DNA of 44,607 bases from contig CAMVJD010000023.1 in assembly GCA_947167715.1 (NCBI GenBank), forward strand, positions 1 through 44,607. Direction: 5' to 3'. The notes under the pieces are model-generated. The model saw only the letters and a program-made list of their open reading frames with translations. It was not told where the DNA came from and made no database searches. Each line of letters begins with the position of its first letter. The first letter of the stretch is position 1. Positions 26,051 to 34,674 of this stretch are shown piece after piece. The stretch comes from an uncultured Eubacteriaceae bacterium. GTDB taxonomy: Bacteria > Bacillota > Clostridia > Lachnospirales > CAG-274. The position numbers and the translations under genes are program-made.

Positions 26051-28063
26051 CTACTCTTTTTCTGCGGGCATTGTATACGACTCGTTCAGCGCCTTTTGAA
26101 GTATAAACACCGCATCGTCTGCGGCAAGGCTTCCGTCCTTGCTTACATCCGCAAATTTCATCCAGTCCCCGGTCACGCTTTCTATAGGCAGTTCAACATT
26201 TTCCGCAAGTGTTTTTTGCATTACAAATGCCGCATCGCTTGCAGTTACCGCCCTGTCGCAGTCCACATCGCCGTAGGTCGGCGTAAACTGCTCGTAGTTC
26301 TCCGCCCAGACCGTGCTTAAATACACCTTGCGCTTTTGTGCGTAATCGCGCAGTATATCTACCGATTCCATAAAGTCCTTGCCGCTTTTGTCGCCAAAAA
26401 CGCAGTATTCCGCGCCGCCGTAGGTATGCCAGCGAGCGTTGCTCATTTCGGCCGACGGCTGTATTGCCCTTGCGTAATCAAAAATACCCGGGTTTTCGCC
26501 CTCCAGCTCCTTATCCAAAATGCCCTCAAATTTATCAAACCATACTTTTGCTATTACCTTTTTAAATTCGGGCTTTTTATACATTTTGCCAAGCCAGCTT
26601 ACGCCCTCGGTTGGCAGACCGCTTTCGGGCGTGTTTTCGGGCGCATAGCCGTTTATGGGGAAATATGCGGCAAAAATATTGTCAACGCTTTTTGACCAGG
26701 CTATATCGCCGTCGGAATTTTTGGCGGTCTTGCCAAAGGTGCCGTAGGAAAGGTCATAATCCCAAACGGGGCAAAAACGCAGCTTTCCGTCACCGTTTTT
26801 GTCCGAATCCTTGTACATATAAAAGCTGGTCGCACCCGCATCAATATTCATTGAAAGCTCCTCGATGATATATGCCGCCGCAAAAGAATCCACGTCGATA
26901 TATTCGCTGTAATGCCTGCCAAGCGAGTTATATCCCGTATCGGAGTAGATGGCATCCTCCAGCTCCTGCATAAAGCCTCGTATATACAACACCTGATCCT
27001 TGCTTGCGCATTCGGGGCTGTCTATCTGCACCACCTGTCCGCGCGAGGTCACAAAGCCGCTGTCTGCCTTGTAATGAAATCTGTTCCATTGCTGAAACTG
27101 CAAAAGATAGCCGCCCGTGATATCCGCAGGCTGATTTGGGATATCAAAATATTTATAGCAGTTTACCTTGCAGTCGTTTATATTGTTCGCGCCCACCATA
27201 ACACGGGGGTATTCCTCAAGCGCCTTTTCGTTCAGCTTTTCGGTCACCTCTTCAAGGTCGCGGATATCAAGACGGTTCTTTTGCACCTGTATGCGCTCGC
27301 AAAGCTGATATGTGCCGCGGTAGCTGCCGTCGGCATACAAATCGACAAAGGTCGAGTCGATAACATATTCCATACCGACCTTGCGGCTCAATTCCATTGT
27401 AAAATAATTTCTAAGCATTGAATGGTCAAGGTAGTTTGCAATAAGCATCCATTTTTTTGCCTTGCCCATACCGTAAAGGTCGCTCTTTTTGGGAAGCTTG
27501 AAATTATAGGGCTTTTTCTTGCTGTAGCCCCAGGACGAATTGCCGTGTGAGGTCAGCTTTTCAAGTTCGCCCGAATATTCTGTGCCGCCCTTTGCATTAA
27601 GCATAAGCGCGGAGCCCGTTTCGTTGCCGCCCTCGTGAGCGTCCAGCCAGTCAAGACCGCCCGTTGCCGTATGCAGATAAATACAGCCCAAATTTGACTG
27701 CATTACCTTTAGCTTTCCGCAATTTCGGCCGCCCGCGGTGATATCAAATTCATTTGCCGAGGCCAAAACGGAGGTAGTCTCTCCCGAAACTATTTTAGTG
27801 CCGTTTAAGGCGATTTCCCCGTCGGCGGAATAGGTTATCGTCAGCTTGCTCCTGTCGGCGGTCGATGGCAGGTAGATATAACGGCAGTCCTCCCATTCGT
27901 TATACTGCCAATCGGTAAAGTCAAAGTCGGTTTCCACATTGGGTGATAAATTTGACACCGTAAATCCGGAAACGGGTATGTCCTTGTATTCGGCGCAGTA
28001 CGCAAAAACAGCGTACATCTGCATAAATAAAAGTAAAAATACCGTAAATATTATTTTTTTCAT
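26051..28063 (-). CDS. CotH-kinase-family protein with C-terminal dockerin
   Basis: Secreted: signal peptide about residues 1-23. After a beta-rich region, residues ~140-480 form a CotH kinase-like domain, a family that in spore coats phosphorylates proteins. Motifs are SHGNSSWGYSKKKPYNFKLPK, WMLIANYLDHSMLRN and CPVWDYDLSYG. The last ~65 residues form a dockerin with two loops, GDVDCDRAVTASDA and ADVSKDGSLAADDA. CotH-dockerin combinations occur in cellulosome-making clostridia. I start at 28063 (MKKIIFT, just before the signal peptide); the ribosome site AAAGGA is about 13 bp away, so a start at 28087 is possible. Confidence 0.9.
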   Translation of the reverse strand: MKKIIFTVFLLLFMQMYAVFAYCAEYKDIPVSGFTVSNLSPNVETDFDFTDWQYNEWEDCRYIYLPSTADRSKLTITYSADGEIALNGTKIVSGETTSVLASANEFDITAGGRNCGKLKVMQSNLGCIYLHTATGGLDWLDAHEGGNETGSALMLNAKGGTEYSGELEKLTSHGNSSWGYSKKKPYNFKLPKKSDLYGMGKAKKWMLIANYLDHSMLRNYFTMELSRKVGMEYVIDSTFVDLYADGSYRGTYQLCERIQVQKNRLDIRDLEEVTEKLNEKALEEYPRVMVGANNINDCKVNCYKYFDIPNQPADITGGYLLQFQQWNRFHYKADSGFVTSRGQVVQIDSPECASKDQVLYIRGFMQELEDAIYSDTGYNSLGRHYSEYIDVDSFAAAYIIEELSMNIDAGATSFYMYKDSDKNGDGKLRFCPVWDYDLSYGTFGKTAKNSDGDIAWSKSVDNIFAAYFPINGYAPENTPESGLPTEGVSWLGKMYKKPEFKKVIAKVWFDKFEGILDKELEGENPGIFDYARAIQPSAEMSNARWHTYGGAEYCVFGDKSGKDFMESVDILRDYAQKRKVYLSTVWAENYEQFTPTYGDVDCDRAVTASDAAFVMQKTLAENVELPIESVTGDWMKFADVSKDGSLAADDAVFILQKALNESYTMPAEKE

Positions 28064-28101
28064 TATATTATATTGTGTTCCTTTCATAAAATTATGTGGC
28101 G

Positions 28102-28485
28102 TCATATCAGCTTATACAAAACTATCCCCGCCGAAAACGAGAGCAAATTTGTTATTGCCGACAGCATAAAATACCACATTTTGCTTTTAAGTACATCGCC
28201 CGACAGGCGGTCAAAGGCGTCATACAGCTTGGCCTCGGCAAAAAGCACTATTATCTCGCCTATTGCGACATATATTATCCACGCAGTCTGCCCCCAAAGG
28301 CGGTAAAACACAAATATACCCAATGCATTAAGCAGAGGGTTTGTAATTGCGTTTACCCATATACTGAAAAGCAAATATTTTTTCTCTTTTGCGTAAATAA
28401 GCGTAATTATGCCCTCCACTACCCAGGTCAGCATCAATGCCGCCGACATAGAGGTAAGGCCCGTAAGGATAAGATCAGTTTTCAT
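28102..28485 (-). CDS. Small integral membrane protein (about four helices)
   Basis: Unrecognised 127-residue protein with hydrophobic stretches at about 5-30, 38-62, 66-88 and 104-126. It overlaps the preceding small gene by 11 bases and is followed by the CotH gene 38 bp away, so it is in the same operon. It may form a membrane assembly with the two single-helix proteins upstream. Confidence 0.7.
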   Translation of the reverse strand: MKTDLILTGLTSMSAALMLTWVVEGIITLIYAKEKKYLLFSIWVNAITNPLLNALGIFVFYRLWGQTAWIIYVAIGEIIVLFAEAKLYDAFDRLSGDVLKSKMWYFMLSAITNLLSFSAGIVLYKLI

Positions 28486-28678
28486 TTTTGTTATTGTCGT
28501 CCAAATTTTCGTTTAACTGCTGTGCCTTTTTTTCGTAATGGTCGTTTGCCTGTCTTAATGCAAAAAATATTACCGAAACTATCGCGGCGATAAGAAAAAT
28601 CACACCCAAAAACACCAGCCCGGCCGAAACAAAGTCGGTCTCGGGTGCCGCAACGGGGTTAAGAAAATAATAATGCAT
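28475..28678 (-). CDS. Single-helix membrane microprotein
   Basis: 67 residues: a short N-terminal segment MHYYFLNPVAAPETD, one transmembrane helix (about 18-41) and a charged Asn/Lys/Glu tail. Not recognised. Start is 3 bp after the preceding stop, with ribosome site AGGAGG inside that gene's end. Confidence 0.65.
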   Translation of the reverse strand: MHYYFLNPVAAPETDFVSAGLVFLGVIFLIAAIVSVIFFALRQANDHYEKKAQQLNENLDDNNKNEN

Positions 28679-28681
28679 TGC

Positions 28682-28888
28682 TTAAACCTCCTGCTTTGGC
28701 TTGCTGTGCTTTGAAACGTAAACTGCCGCGGAAATAAGCGCTGCCGCAAGGAAAACTGCCATAACTACGGCTGCCGCTATCTGGATAATGGACGAACCGC
28801 CGCTTATGGACACGGGGTCGGATATCTGCGCAGCGGTCTGCGGCTCGGGCGGGATATAAATAACATCAAGTAATTTGCTGATAAACAT
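28682..28888 (-). CDS. Single-helix membrane microprotein
   Basis: 68 residues with a Pro/Gln-rich exterior segment, one helix (about 31-57) and a basic tail KHSKPKQEV. Not recognised. ATG 28888 has AAAGGA 8 bp before it and is preferred over the ATG at 28897, which overlaps that site. It lies 15 bp after the MFS gene. Confidence 0.65.
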   Translation of the reverse strand: MFISKLLDVIYIPPEPQTAAQISDPVSISGGSSIIQIAAAVVMAVFLAAALISAAVYVSKHSKPKQEV

Positions 28889-28903
28889 AATTATCATCCT
28901 TTC

Positions 28904-29941
28904 TTATTTTTTTATTTTATCGGGCGCCATTATATAATAAAGCGCCGCGAAGCATACTACAGTTAATACAGCCAAAAAGCCGATATTTGAAATAAATCTG
29001 TTTACGGCGGGGTAAAAGGCGGGTATAGTGCCGACCAAAAGCCCCGTTGTGGTAATGCCGTAGGCCATAAGCGGATGCCTTGGCGCGGCCGAGACCAAGA
29101 TCCCAAGCGTTGATGCCATAGTCATTGAAAACAGCGCAACGCCTATAAGGGACACCCACATTATATTGCCGCCAAGCATTAAAAACGGCAGCGAAAGCGC
29201 AGTAGAAACAAGCGCCGTTTTCTTTGCGCCGACTTTATCGGAAAGAATACCGCCAAGCCCCTTGCCAATGCCCATCATTGCAAAAAGGCAGATGCTTTGC
29301 AGCGCGCTTTTGTTCCAGCCCGTAGGGATGCTGTAGCTCATAAGCCCGCGCACACTTACCACAAAAAAGGCAAGTAAAATAATAACGCTTGTATTTTTGC
29401 GCCTGTCCGCCATTTTTATGGTAGGATAGGCGGTTTTGGCTTTACTGCAAAGCCTGTCGGCAAAATATATCAAAATACTGCCGATAAGCATAATTAAAAA
29501 ACCTATCGCAAACGGTTTATCGCCGCCGCCCAACAGCTTGCCCGTGATTATGCCGAACGAGCCGCCCGAAACAAATACCGCGCTTGGCGCAATTTTATCG
29601 CCGCAGGTAAAGAGCGTGGCCTTTGCGCCCCCGACATGGACAAAGGCGTTTCCGACGGAAAGTATAAAAAACCCCGTCATACGAATAATGCCGATATCAA
29701 AAAACGCGCCCAGCCCGCCCAAAAGCACCATTGCGGCGCCAAGCATACCAATCGGCAGCCGCGGCAGTTTTTCGGCCAGACCGCCAACAAAAAACTGCGG
29801 AAAAAATGCAAGTATATCATATAAAAGCGCCATTAATGCCGCAATTTCAAGGCTTGCAAAAAACTGTGTATAAAACTGAAAGCATATAACCTCAAGCGCA
29901 AAGTGTATAAAAAACCACAGCACGCTTATTTTCTTTGTCAT
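28904..29941 (-). CDS. MFS-type transporter
   Basis: About ten to twelve membrane helices across 345 residues, slightly short for the family. Inter-helix motifs such as GGLAEKLPRLPIGM and GGILSDKVGAKK are the MFS loop motifs at helix 2-3 and 8-9. Substrate unknown. Start ATG 29941 (MTKKISVLW) follows AGAGGGG; the upstream frame to 30031 lies over the promoter. First gene of the six-gene unit. Confidence 0.85.
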   Translation of the reverse strand: MTKKISVLWFFIHFALEVICFQFYTQFFASLEIAALMALLYDILAFFPQFFVGGLAEKLPRLPIGMLGAAMVLLGGLGAFFDIGIIRMTGFFILSVGNAFVHVGGAKATLFTCGDKIAPSAVFVSGGSFGIITGKLLGGGDKPFAIGFLIMLIGSILIYFADRLCSKAKTAYPTIKMADRRKNTSVIILLAFFVVSVRGLMSYSIPTGWNKSALQSICLFAMMGIGKGLGGILSDKVGAKKTALVSTALSLPFLMLGGNIMWVSLIGVALFSMTMASTLGILVSAAPRHPLMAYGITTTGLLVGTIPAFYPAVNRFISNIGFLAVLTVVCFAALYYIMAPDKIKK

Positions 29942-29977
29942 TGTACCCCTCTTTGTCTTTTTTGCTCTTTTACCTTG

Positions 29978-30006
29978 ATTATAACACATACAAGGCTGTG
30001 TGTAAA
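29978..30006 (-). promoter_or_regulatory. Sigma-A promoter of the MFS-CotH operon
   Basis: On the minus strand TTTACA (30006-30001), 17-bp spacer, TATAAT (29983-29978), 37 bp before the start codon. Confidence 0.8.
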
Positions 30007-30249
30007 TTGAAAATTCGTAATTTGATACCATATAACATTCTTTTTGTATTATCCGTGCGGCGGCGAAACTTCAAAGCCGGGTTTCCCTGTTTTTTGCGTG
30101 ATCATTGCTTGAAATGCGGTAAATAATTCTTTGTGATGTGAGATTTTCAAATTTCTATTTGGCGGGGAGCCTGCGTTTAACAAGCTGTTGCTTAACACAA
30201 GTAAATCAATATTAATATAATACTCCTGCGATACGTTGAATAATTCGGC

Positions 30250-30405
30250 AAGCGTAGCCGAAACGCGCGACATTGTGGCTATCAATTTTTTCAAAATTGA
30301 TGCCATCCCTTCGGGATTTTAATTGCTTTAGCAATTAAAACAAGCGTACAGGCTCAACCTCTGCCGCCGAAATTCCGGTAGGGATTTCGGCATACCCGCA
30401 AATAA
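30250..30405. repeat. Mosaic hairpin repeat, copy with two internal hairpins
   Basis: The anchor GCCGAAACGCGCGAC is followed by a variable insert holding ATCAATTTTTTCAAAATTGAT-type and AATTGCTTTAGCAATT hairpins, then the second anchor AGCGTACAGGCT and CCTCTGCCG, then GAAATTCCGGTAGGGATTTC. Copies near 40747 and 44374 share anchors but carry a different insert. The 30032-30250 stretch holds only the promoter above and a doubtful minus-strand frame. Confidence 0.7.
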
Positions 30406-30584
30406 TTTCGGCTTACAGCGGATGTCAAGCATACGCTGACGTCGAAAAACATTTGCGTTTTTGCCTGACTACATTTATGCCTGCGTTTCGTTTGTTATAA
30501 TGCTGTTTACGGCGCAAATTTTTTTATTTGCACTATTAGAAAAGCACCGCAAGAAATATCCTTTCGCGGCAAAAACGCAAATGT

Positions 30585-30720
30585 TTCTTCCTGTGAGCTC
30601 ACAACTTTTGGCATAGCCAAAAGCCAATTGCTTCGCAATTGTCCGCATCTATCTTTGCGGTTGAATGTATGCGAGCGAAGCGAGACATCCGCTCTAAAGG
30701 AAGATTATTTGCGGGGCTTG
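30585..30720. repeat. Mosaic hairpin repeat, second anchor type
   Basis: Hairpins CTTTTGGCATAGCCAAAAG and CAATTGCTTCGCAATTG adjoin the anchor TCCGCATCTATCTTTGCGG. The complement of that anchor recurs at 44573-44594, where a different hairpin (CGGCTTTGCCGG) takes the neighbouring place. Bases 30405-30585 show more short hairpins and no gene. Confidence 0.65.
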
Positions 30721-30979
30721 CCGAAATCTCTATTCCGACAAATTGATAATTTAAAAAACGCGGCTTCCTGATTTTTAGAATTTTACTTACTGTAATAGGT
30801 ATTGTAACTTGTTGGAAAAAACTACACATCCAAAACAGGAATATGTCAGAGAAGGTACGGAAGCCTGCTATGAAAATTGAAAGCAGCTCAGCAGTAACGG
30901 AAAATGATGCAAAAACCGAGACTTCCACAGAACATTCATATTGGTTTATTCCACAAACCCGTGATTGTCTTATTTCAGA

Positions 30980-31381
30980 AGCGGAAAAGGAGCAGTTTCA
31001 GAGTATGGCTTTGTCGGCAGAGAATATCGCCTTTCGGTTGAAAACACAGACGAATATATTGATATGCTTTTTTACAACATAAAGCTGCATTGCTATGTCG
31101 TGATAGAAATAAAAATCACGGAATTTAAGCCCGGAGATCCGGGACAGCTCGGCACATATATTGTCGGCGTAAATCACTTGTTAAAATCCGATAACGATAA
31201 CGACACTATCGGTTTGCTGATATGCAAGACAAAAAGTAATGTATTTGCACAATGGGCCCTTGAAAGCACAAATCAACCGATAGGAATATCGGAATATCAA
31301 CCGGATAAATCCCTGCCCGATGAGATACAAAAATCAATGCCTACTATCGAGGACATCGAAAATGAACTGAACAATTTATAA
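30980..31381 (+). pseudogene. Remnant of a YhcG-type (DUF1016) PDDEXK nuclease
   Basis: The C-terminal nuclease domain is clear: YGFVGREYRLSV, DEYIDMLFYNIKLHCYVVIEIK with the D...ExK active-site pattern, and TIGLLICKTKSNVFAQWAL, PIGISEYQ, SMPTIEDIENEL. The N-terminal DUF1016 half (about 200 residues) is absent; upstream (30765-30840) only a stop-ridden FLEFYLL-like trace remains, in the same broken order. Family members are linked to phage or plasmid-borne defence-type nucleases. Its flanks are repeats and integrase debris. Confidence 0.8.
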
Positions 31382-31395
31382 TATTCTACTATATA

Positions 31396-31436
31396 AATGC
31401 CGCCTTTCCTTTTCGGGATTGGCGGCATTGTTATTT
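31396..31436 (+). terminator. Terminator after the YhcG remnant
   Basis: AATGCCGCC (31396-31404) pairs with GGCGGCATT (31421-31429), followed by GTTATTTTAT. Confidence 0.65.
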
Positions 31437-31483
31437 TATGTGTGCTTTGTTTTCCCTTGTAGTTTCATACAAGTGCGTACTTA

Positions 31484-31720
31484 CACACTTCGGCTACCCT
31501 GCTTATTTCAGCAAGCGCAGATATCAAGACAGTTTCAGCAAGATTAGGACATTCTCAAGCAAGCACAACTTTGAACATATATTGCCATAGCTTGAAAAAG
31601 CAGGACGAGGTTTGTGCTAACACATTGGATAACTTATTTCATAAAAATAATGAGGTCAAAACAGCGCAAAAACAGGTTAGGGAAACACTAATTAATTCAA
31701 AAAGAAAAAATAAAATTTAG
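31484..31720 (+). pseudogene. C-terminal remnant of a tyrosine recombinase (integrase)
   Basis: Reads HTSATLLISASADIKTVS, ARLGHSQASTTLNIYCHSL and KKQDEVCANTLDNLF: the C-terminal catalytic end of phage/ICE integrases, with the LGH histidine and the IY tyrosine. The catalytic core upstream, including the HxxR arginine, is missing. The frame runs into the MITE at 31681, which supplies its present stop. Confidence 0.85.
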
Positions 31721-31914
31721 CTTTAGCGGCAAAAATTATAACGAACCAGCCGTATAAACCGCTTGAAAAGCGGTTTTAGGCGAATGTGAAAGGGCGAAAC
31801 GGCGGCTACGCCGTGCAGCCTCAACCATAAAAGCCTGTACGCGCTTGTCGCGCGTTTCGGCACTGCCCATAATTTTTGTAAATTTTATTTTTTCGACCTT
31901 AAATCAGTGTTTCC
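31681..31914. mobile_element. 234-bp MITE with TTAG target duplication
   Basis: Ends GGAAACAC and GTGTTTCC are flanked on both sides by TTAG (31677-31680, 31915-31918). It encodes no protein. It is the inverted counterpart of 36217-36448, with high identity by eye over the full length. The core includes the hairpin GGCGGCTACGCC and the joined repeat anchors CGCGCGAC and GCGTACAGGCT (in complement). Confidence 0.88.
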
Positions 31915-31931
31915 TTAGATGCTCTTGAAAT

Positions 31932-31953
31932 TTTGACTACCATTTGACTACCA
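31932..31953 (+). repeat. Two tandem TTTGACTACCA sites
   Basis: TTTGACTACCA occurs twice head to tail (31932-31942, 31943-31953), between the integrase remnant and the tRNA fragment. This is where arm-type binding sites for an integrase or excisionase are expected; that role is inferred. Confidence 0.6.
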
Positions 31954-32070
31954 AAAGCACAAAAAATCACAAAAAAAGACGAAAAATCATTTACAAGCAT
32001 TTCACGAAAAACAGCTTATTTAACGGCATTTCAAGAGATATTGCAAAATGCGATTTTTAGCCCGACTCGA

Positions 32071-32112
32071 TTGGTAGTGATGAGGTCACGGGTTCGACTC
32101 CCGTTATCAGCT
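32071..32112 (+). other. 3' fragment of tRNA-Thr(GGU): candidate attachment site
   Basis: From TTGGTAG (anticodon loop, anticodon GGT) through TGATG, AGGTC, the T-arm CGGGTTCGACTCCCG and acceptor strand TATCAGC. The 5' half is absent: bases before 32071 do not pair as an anticodon or acceptor stem. Such 3' copies form when an element integrates at a tRNA gene. The native-looking terminator follows at 32119, so the element lay to the left. Confidence 0.85.
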
Positions 32113-32118
32113 TAACAG

Positions 32119-32143
32119 AAAAGCCGCTGAATAAGCGGCTTTT
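32119..32143. terminator. Bidirectional terminator AAAAGCCGCT/AGCGGCTTTT
   Basis: A perfect hairpin with T-runs on both strands. It probably ended the tRNA transcript on the plus strand and now also ends the STAS-phosphotransferase operon on the minus strand. Confidence 0.88.
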
Positions 32144-32180
32144 ACTATTTTATAATATTTTATCCGTAAATCAAAGTTTG

Positions 32181-33368
32181 TTAAAAATCGCTTTTCAGAA
32201 TATATCTTAATGCCTGTTCGTTGGGGATAATGGTTCCTCTTAAAAGGTGGTCCATTATCGGCACTGCCCTTTCCTCGGCCCGTGCGCTGCCCGTGCCGAC
32301 TATAAGCACCACATTGAATGCGTAAACAAGGTCCAGTTTCTTGAAAAATGTCTCCAACTCGCTTTCGTCGGTAATGCCCGTGTAGCGTTTGAAAAATTCG
32401 TGTCCCGTTTTTACCAGCATATCTTTTGGTATACCCGTGGATAGTTCAAGCAGTTTTATTACCTCGGGACTCGGGGCCTGCAATGCCTGGATAAGGTCCC
32501 TGTATGTGCCTGCAAGGTCCCATATTTTGGGGCCGACAGTTACCTCGGGCATATCGATAAGCACCAATTCGTCGTCTTGTATCATTATGTTTCCCGGATG
32601 GAGATCGCCGTGTATAAGGGTAGTTTCATCTGGCAGTTCATCGATAAGGCTGTCAATAAGCCGCAGTTCTTCCTCCGAGCACCAGCGTGCAAGCTTGGGC
32701 ACACGGCCGTGCAAAACCGTTTTTATGGATGTGAATGCCTTTGGGTCAAGGTTTGTGCTGTGCAGTTCCTTGGCGAGTGCAACATATTTATCCATATATT
32801 CATCAAAACGGTCGGGGTCGTTTTTCATTGCGTGGCCGAGAGTATCGGATTTGAGCATCTCAAAAACAATGCCGTATCGGTCGCCGCATTTTACGACATC
32901 ATACGCGATAACGCAGGGTATACCGCCTATAAGTGCGTTTTTGGCAAACTGTCTTTCGCGTTCTATCTGTTCAAGTTTTACGGTCGGGCGGTACAGCTTG
33001 ACTATTTTATCATCGTCAAGCCTGTAAACCGTACCGTTGCCGCCCTGGCCGATTATTTCGCAGCCCGTTACGTCTATCTCCCTTAGCGCTTTTTTAACAT
33101 CAAGTATGTTATCAAAGCCCGTAACGCTGAAAATATCGTATATTTCGGGTGAAACGTTTACTACGCCGACAGAGCCGCTTTTGCTTTTTTTCAGTTTAAG
33201 CAAAACGCGAAGCCCCGCGCTTGAGATATATTCAAGTTCGGCGGCATCAAGCGTGATGTTTTCGCCCGCCGATGCCGCTTCAAGCAGTTCGTCCTCAAAC
33301 TGTTTTGCGTTGTTTGAGTCTATCCTGCCCGAAATTTTTATTGTTTCGTCGTTTATTTTTTCGATCAT
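32181..33368 (-). CDS. STAS domain fused to APH-like phosphotransferase (paralogue 1)
   Basis: Residues 1-98 form a STAS domain of the anti-sigma-factor-antagonist type: LEYISSAGLRVLLKLKK, with Ser50 at the phospho-acceptor position of SpoIIAA/RsbV. Residues ~102-395 form an aminoglycoside-phosphotransferase-like kinase: Gly-rich IIGQGGNGTVY, Lys124 in KIVKLY, catalytic HGDLHPGN (253-260, Asp255, Asn260) and metal-binding Asp272 in LIDM. All catalytic residues are intact. The kinase part resembles a large paralogous family known from Fibrobacter. The substrate may be a small molecule, sugar or protein. Last gene of the operon, 20 bp after the phosphatase gene. Confidence 0.9.
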   Translation of the reverse strand: MIEKINDETIKISGRIDSNNAKQFEDELLEAASAGENITLDAAELEYISSAGLRVLLKLKKSKSGSVGVVNVSPEIYDIFSVTGFDNILDVKKALREIDVTGCEIIGQGGNGTVYRLDDDKIVKLYRPTVKLEQIERERQFAKNALIGGIPCVIAYDVVKCGDRYGIVFEMLKSDTLGHAMKNDPDRFDEYMDKYVALAKELHSTNLDPKAFTSIKTVLHGRVPKLARWCSEEELRLIDSLIDELPDETTLIHGDLHPGNIMIQDDELVLIDMPEVTVGPKIWDLAGTYRDLIQALQAPSPEVIKLLELSTGIPKDMLVKTGHEFFKRYTGITDESELETFFKKLDLVYAFNVVLIVGTGSARAEERAVPIMDHLLRGTIIPNEQALRYILKSDF

Positions 33369-33388
33369 ATAATAAAATCTCCCTGTTT

Positions 33389-34648
33389 TTATTCCGCTGC
33401 AGGTTCAAGATAAATTTCTTTAAGCTTTGCAAAATCATCATCGGTAAGGCCCAGTCTTGTTTTAAGATAACCCTTGGGGCTGCCGTACTGTGCATTCATT
33501 TTATCAATTACGGATTGCAGCAATTCGGGTGAAACGCCGTCTATCAGCCTTACCTTTTCGATAAGTTCGGGGTCGTCGGTGTATTTTTTCACACTTTCGG
33601 CGGTTTCTGCGATAATTTTGGCATTTGCCTCGTTGGTCAGCATATAATCGGCCATTATGATATCATCGTCAAAATCCATCGCATACAGCAAAAGTGCGGA
33701 GCTGACACCCGTCCTGTCCTTGCCCTGCGAGCAGTGGAAAAGTACGGAAGAACCTTCGGGCTTGTTAAGCAGTATATCGAAAAATTCCTTGCAGTATTTT
33801 GCATATTCGTCACCGAGGAAGTAGCTGTACATCTGTGGTGTGGGCGACATTCCGTTTTGCGCGATAAGAAGCTTGTTCTGTGCCGCATCGCCGCTTGCGA
33901 TAGCCTTTTTGTATGCCTCGATAAATTCTTCGGTGGCAAGTTCGCGCATATTGCCCGAGATATTAAGCGGCAGGCTGTGGTTGGTAGCGCCCTCAACCGT
34001 GGGTTCGGGTACCGCGGCAACTTCACCTTCGGTCCTGAGATCCACCATATCGGAAACGTGGTATTTTTCGGAGAGAAGTTTCAGATCGTTTTCGGTGCCT
34101 GCGCCCGGGGCACCCGTTCTTATAAGAACGTTTTGCTTTATCTTTCTGCCCTCGGTATTTACATAGCCGCCAAGCTGTCGTGCGTTGCTGATACCCTCTA
34201 TATCGCTTAATTTCTGCGCATCAAAGCTGAGTGAAGCGGTGGGTGCGGGGATAGCGGCTTCCTCGGCCGTATCATCGGGCATTACATAAACCACCGTGCC
34301 GTCAACCACTTCCGCACCTATAGCCTGCGCAAGTTCCTCGTCGGGCAGATAAAAACTGCCGTCAATAATTACGGGCACATTGTAGGCCGAACCGTCTTTT
34401 TCATAAACAGCGTTTGAAAAAGTTACTTTTTTGCCGTTTACATCAAAAGATTCGCTGCCCGCACTTACGGAAACGGTGTACGCATCATTTCCGAATACAG
34501 CCGTTTTGCTTTCGGCATCCCACTGCGCCGTAAAACCAAGGTTTTCAAGCGTTTCTCTTGCGGGCACAAGCCTGCTTTGCGCCATTGCGTTTACCGTAAA
34601 TATTGCCGTAAATGCCATTGATAAAATTGCCGTGTACTTTCTTTTCAT
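33389..34648 (-). CDS. Secreted tyrosine-phosphatase-family protein with stalk domain
   Basis: Signal peptide about residues 1-23. Residues ~25-125 form a copper-amine-oxidase-N-like stalk domain (RLVPARETLENLGFTAQWD). Residues ~145-415 form a bacterial tyrosine-phosphatase (Y_phosphatase3) domain: NARQLGGY, VLIRTGAP, DMVDLRTEGEV and the active site HCSQGKDRTG (Cys306, Arg312). Enzymes of this family hydrolyse phosphotyrosine or phosphoinositides. The catalytic loop is complete, so it should be active outside the cell. It cannot directly reverse cytoplasmic phosphorylation, unless the product is exported. Confidence 0.9.
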   Translation of the reverse strand: MKRKYTAILSMAFTAIFTVNAMAQSRLVPARETLENLGFTAQWDAESKTAVFGNDAYTVSVSAGSESFDVNGKKVTFSNAVYEKDGSAYNVPVIIDGSFYLPDEELAQAIGAEVVDGTVVYVMPDDTAEEAAIPAPTASLSFDAQKLSDIEGISNARQLGGYVNTEGRKIKQNVLIRTGAPGAGTENDLKLLSEKYHVSDMVDLRTEGEVAAVPEPTVEGATNHSLPLNISGNMRELATEEFIEAYKKAIASGDAAQNKLLIAQNGMSPTPQMYSYFLGDEYAKYCKEFFDILLNKPEGSSVLFHCSQGKDRTGVSSALLLYAMDFDDDIIMADYMLTNEANAKIIAETAESVKKYTDDPELIEKVRLIDGVSPELLQSVIDKMNAQYGSPKGYLKTRLGLTDDDFAKLKEIYLEPAAE

Positions 34649-34674
34649 AACTGTTTTCCGCCTTTCGTTTGTAT

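Noticed and set aside
30049..30306. Minus-strand 85-residue frame
   Set aside because: It overlaps the mosaic repeat anchor, has no recognised homology and no ribosome site.
30843..31082. 79-residue frame before the YhcG remnant
   Set aside because: It is out of frame with the nuclease domain and shows no family features.
32050..32112. Functional tRNA gene
   Set aside because: Only the part from the anticodon loop to the acceptor 3' strand is present; the D-arm and 5' acceptor strand are missing.
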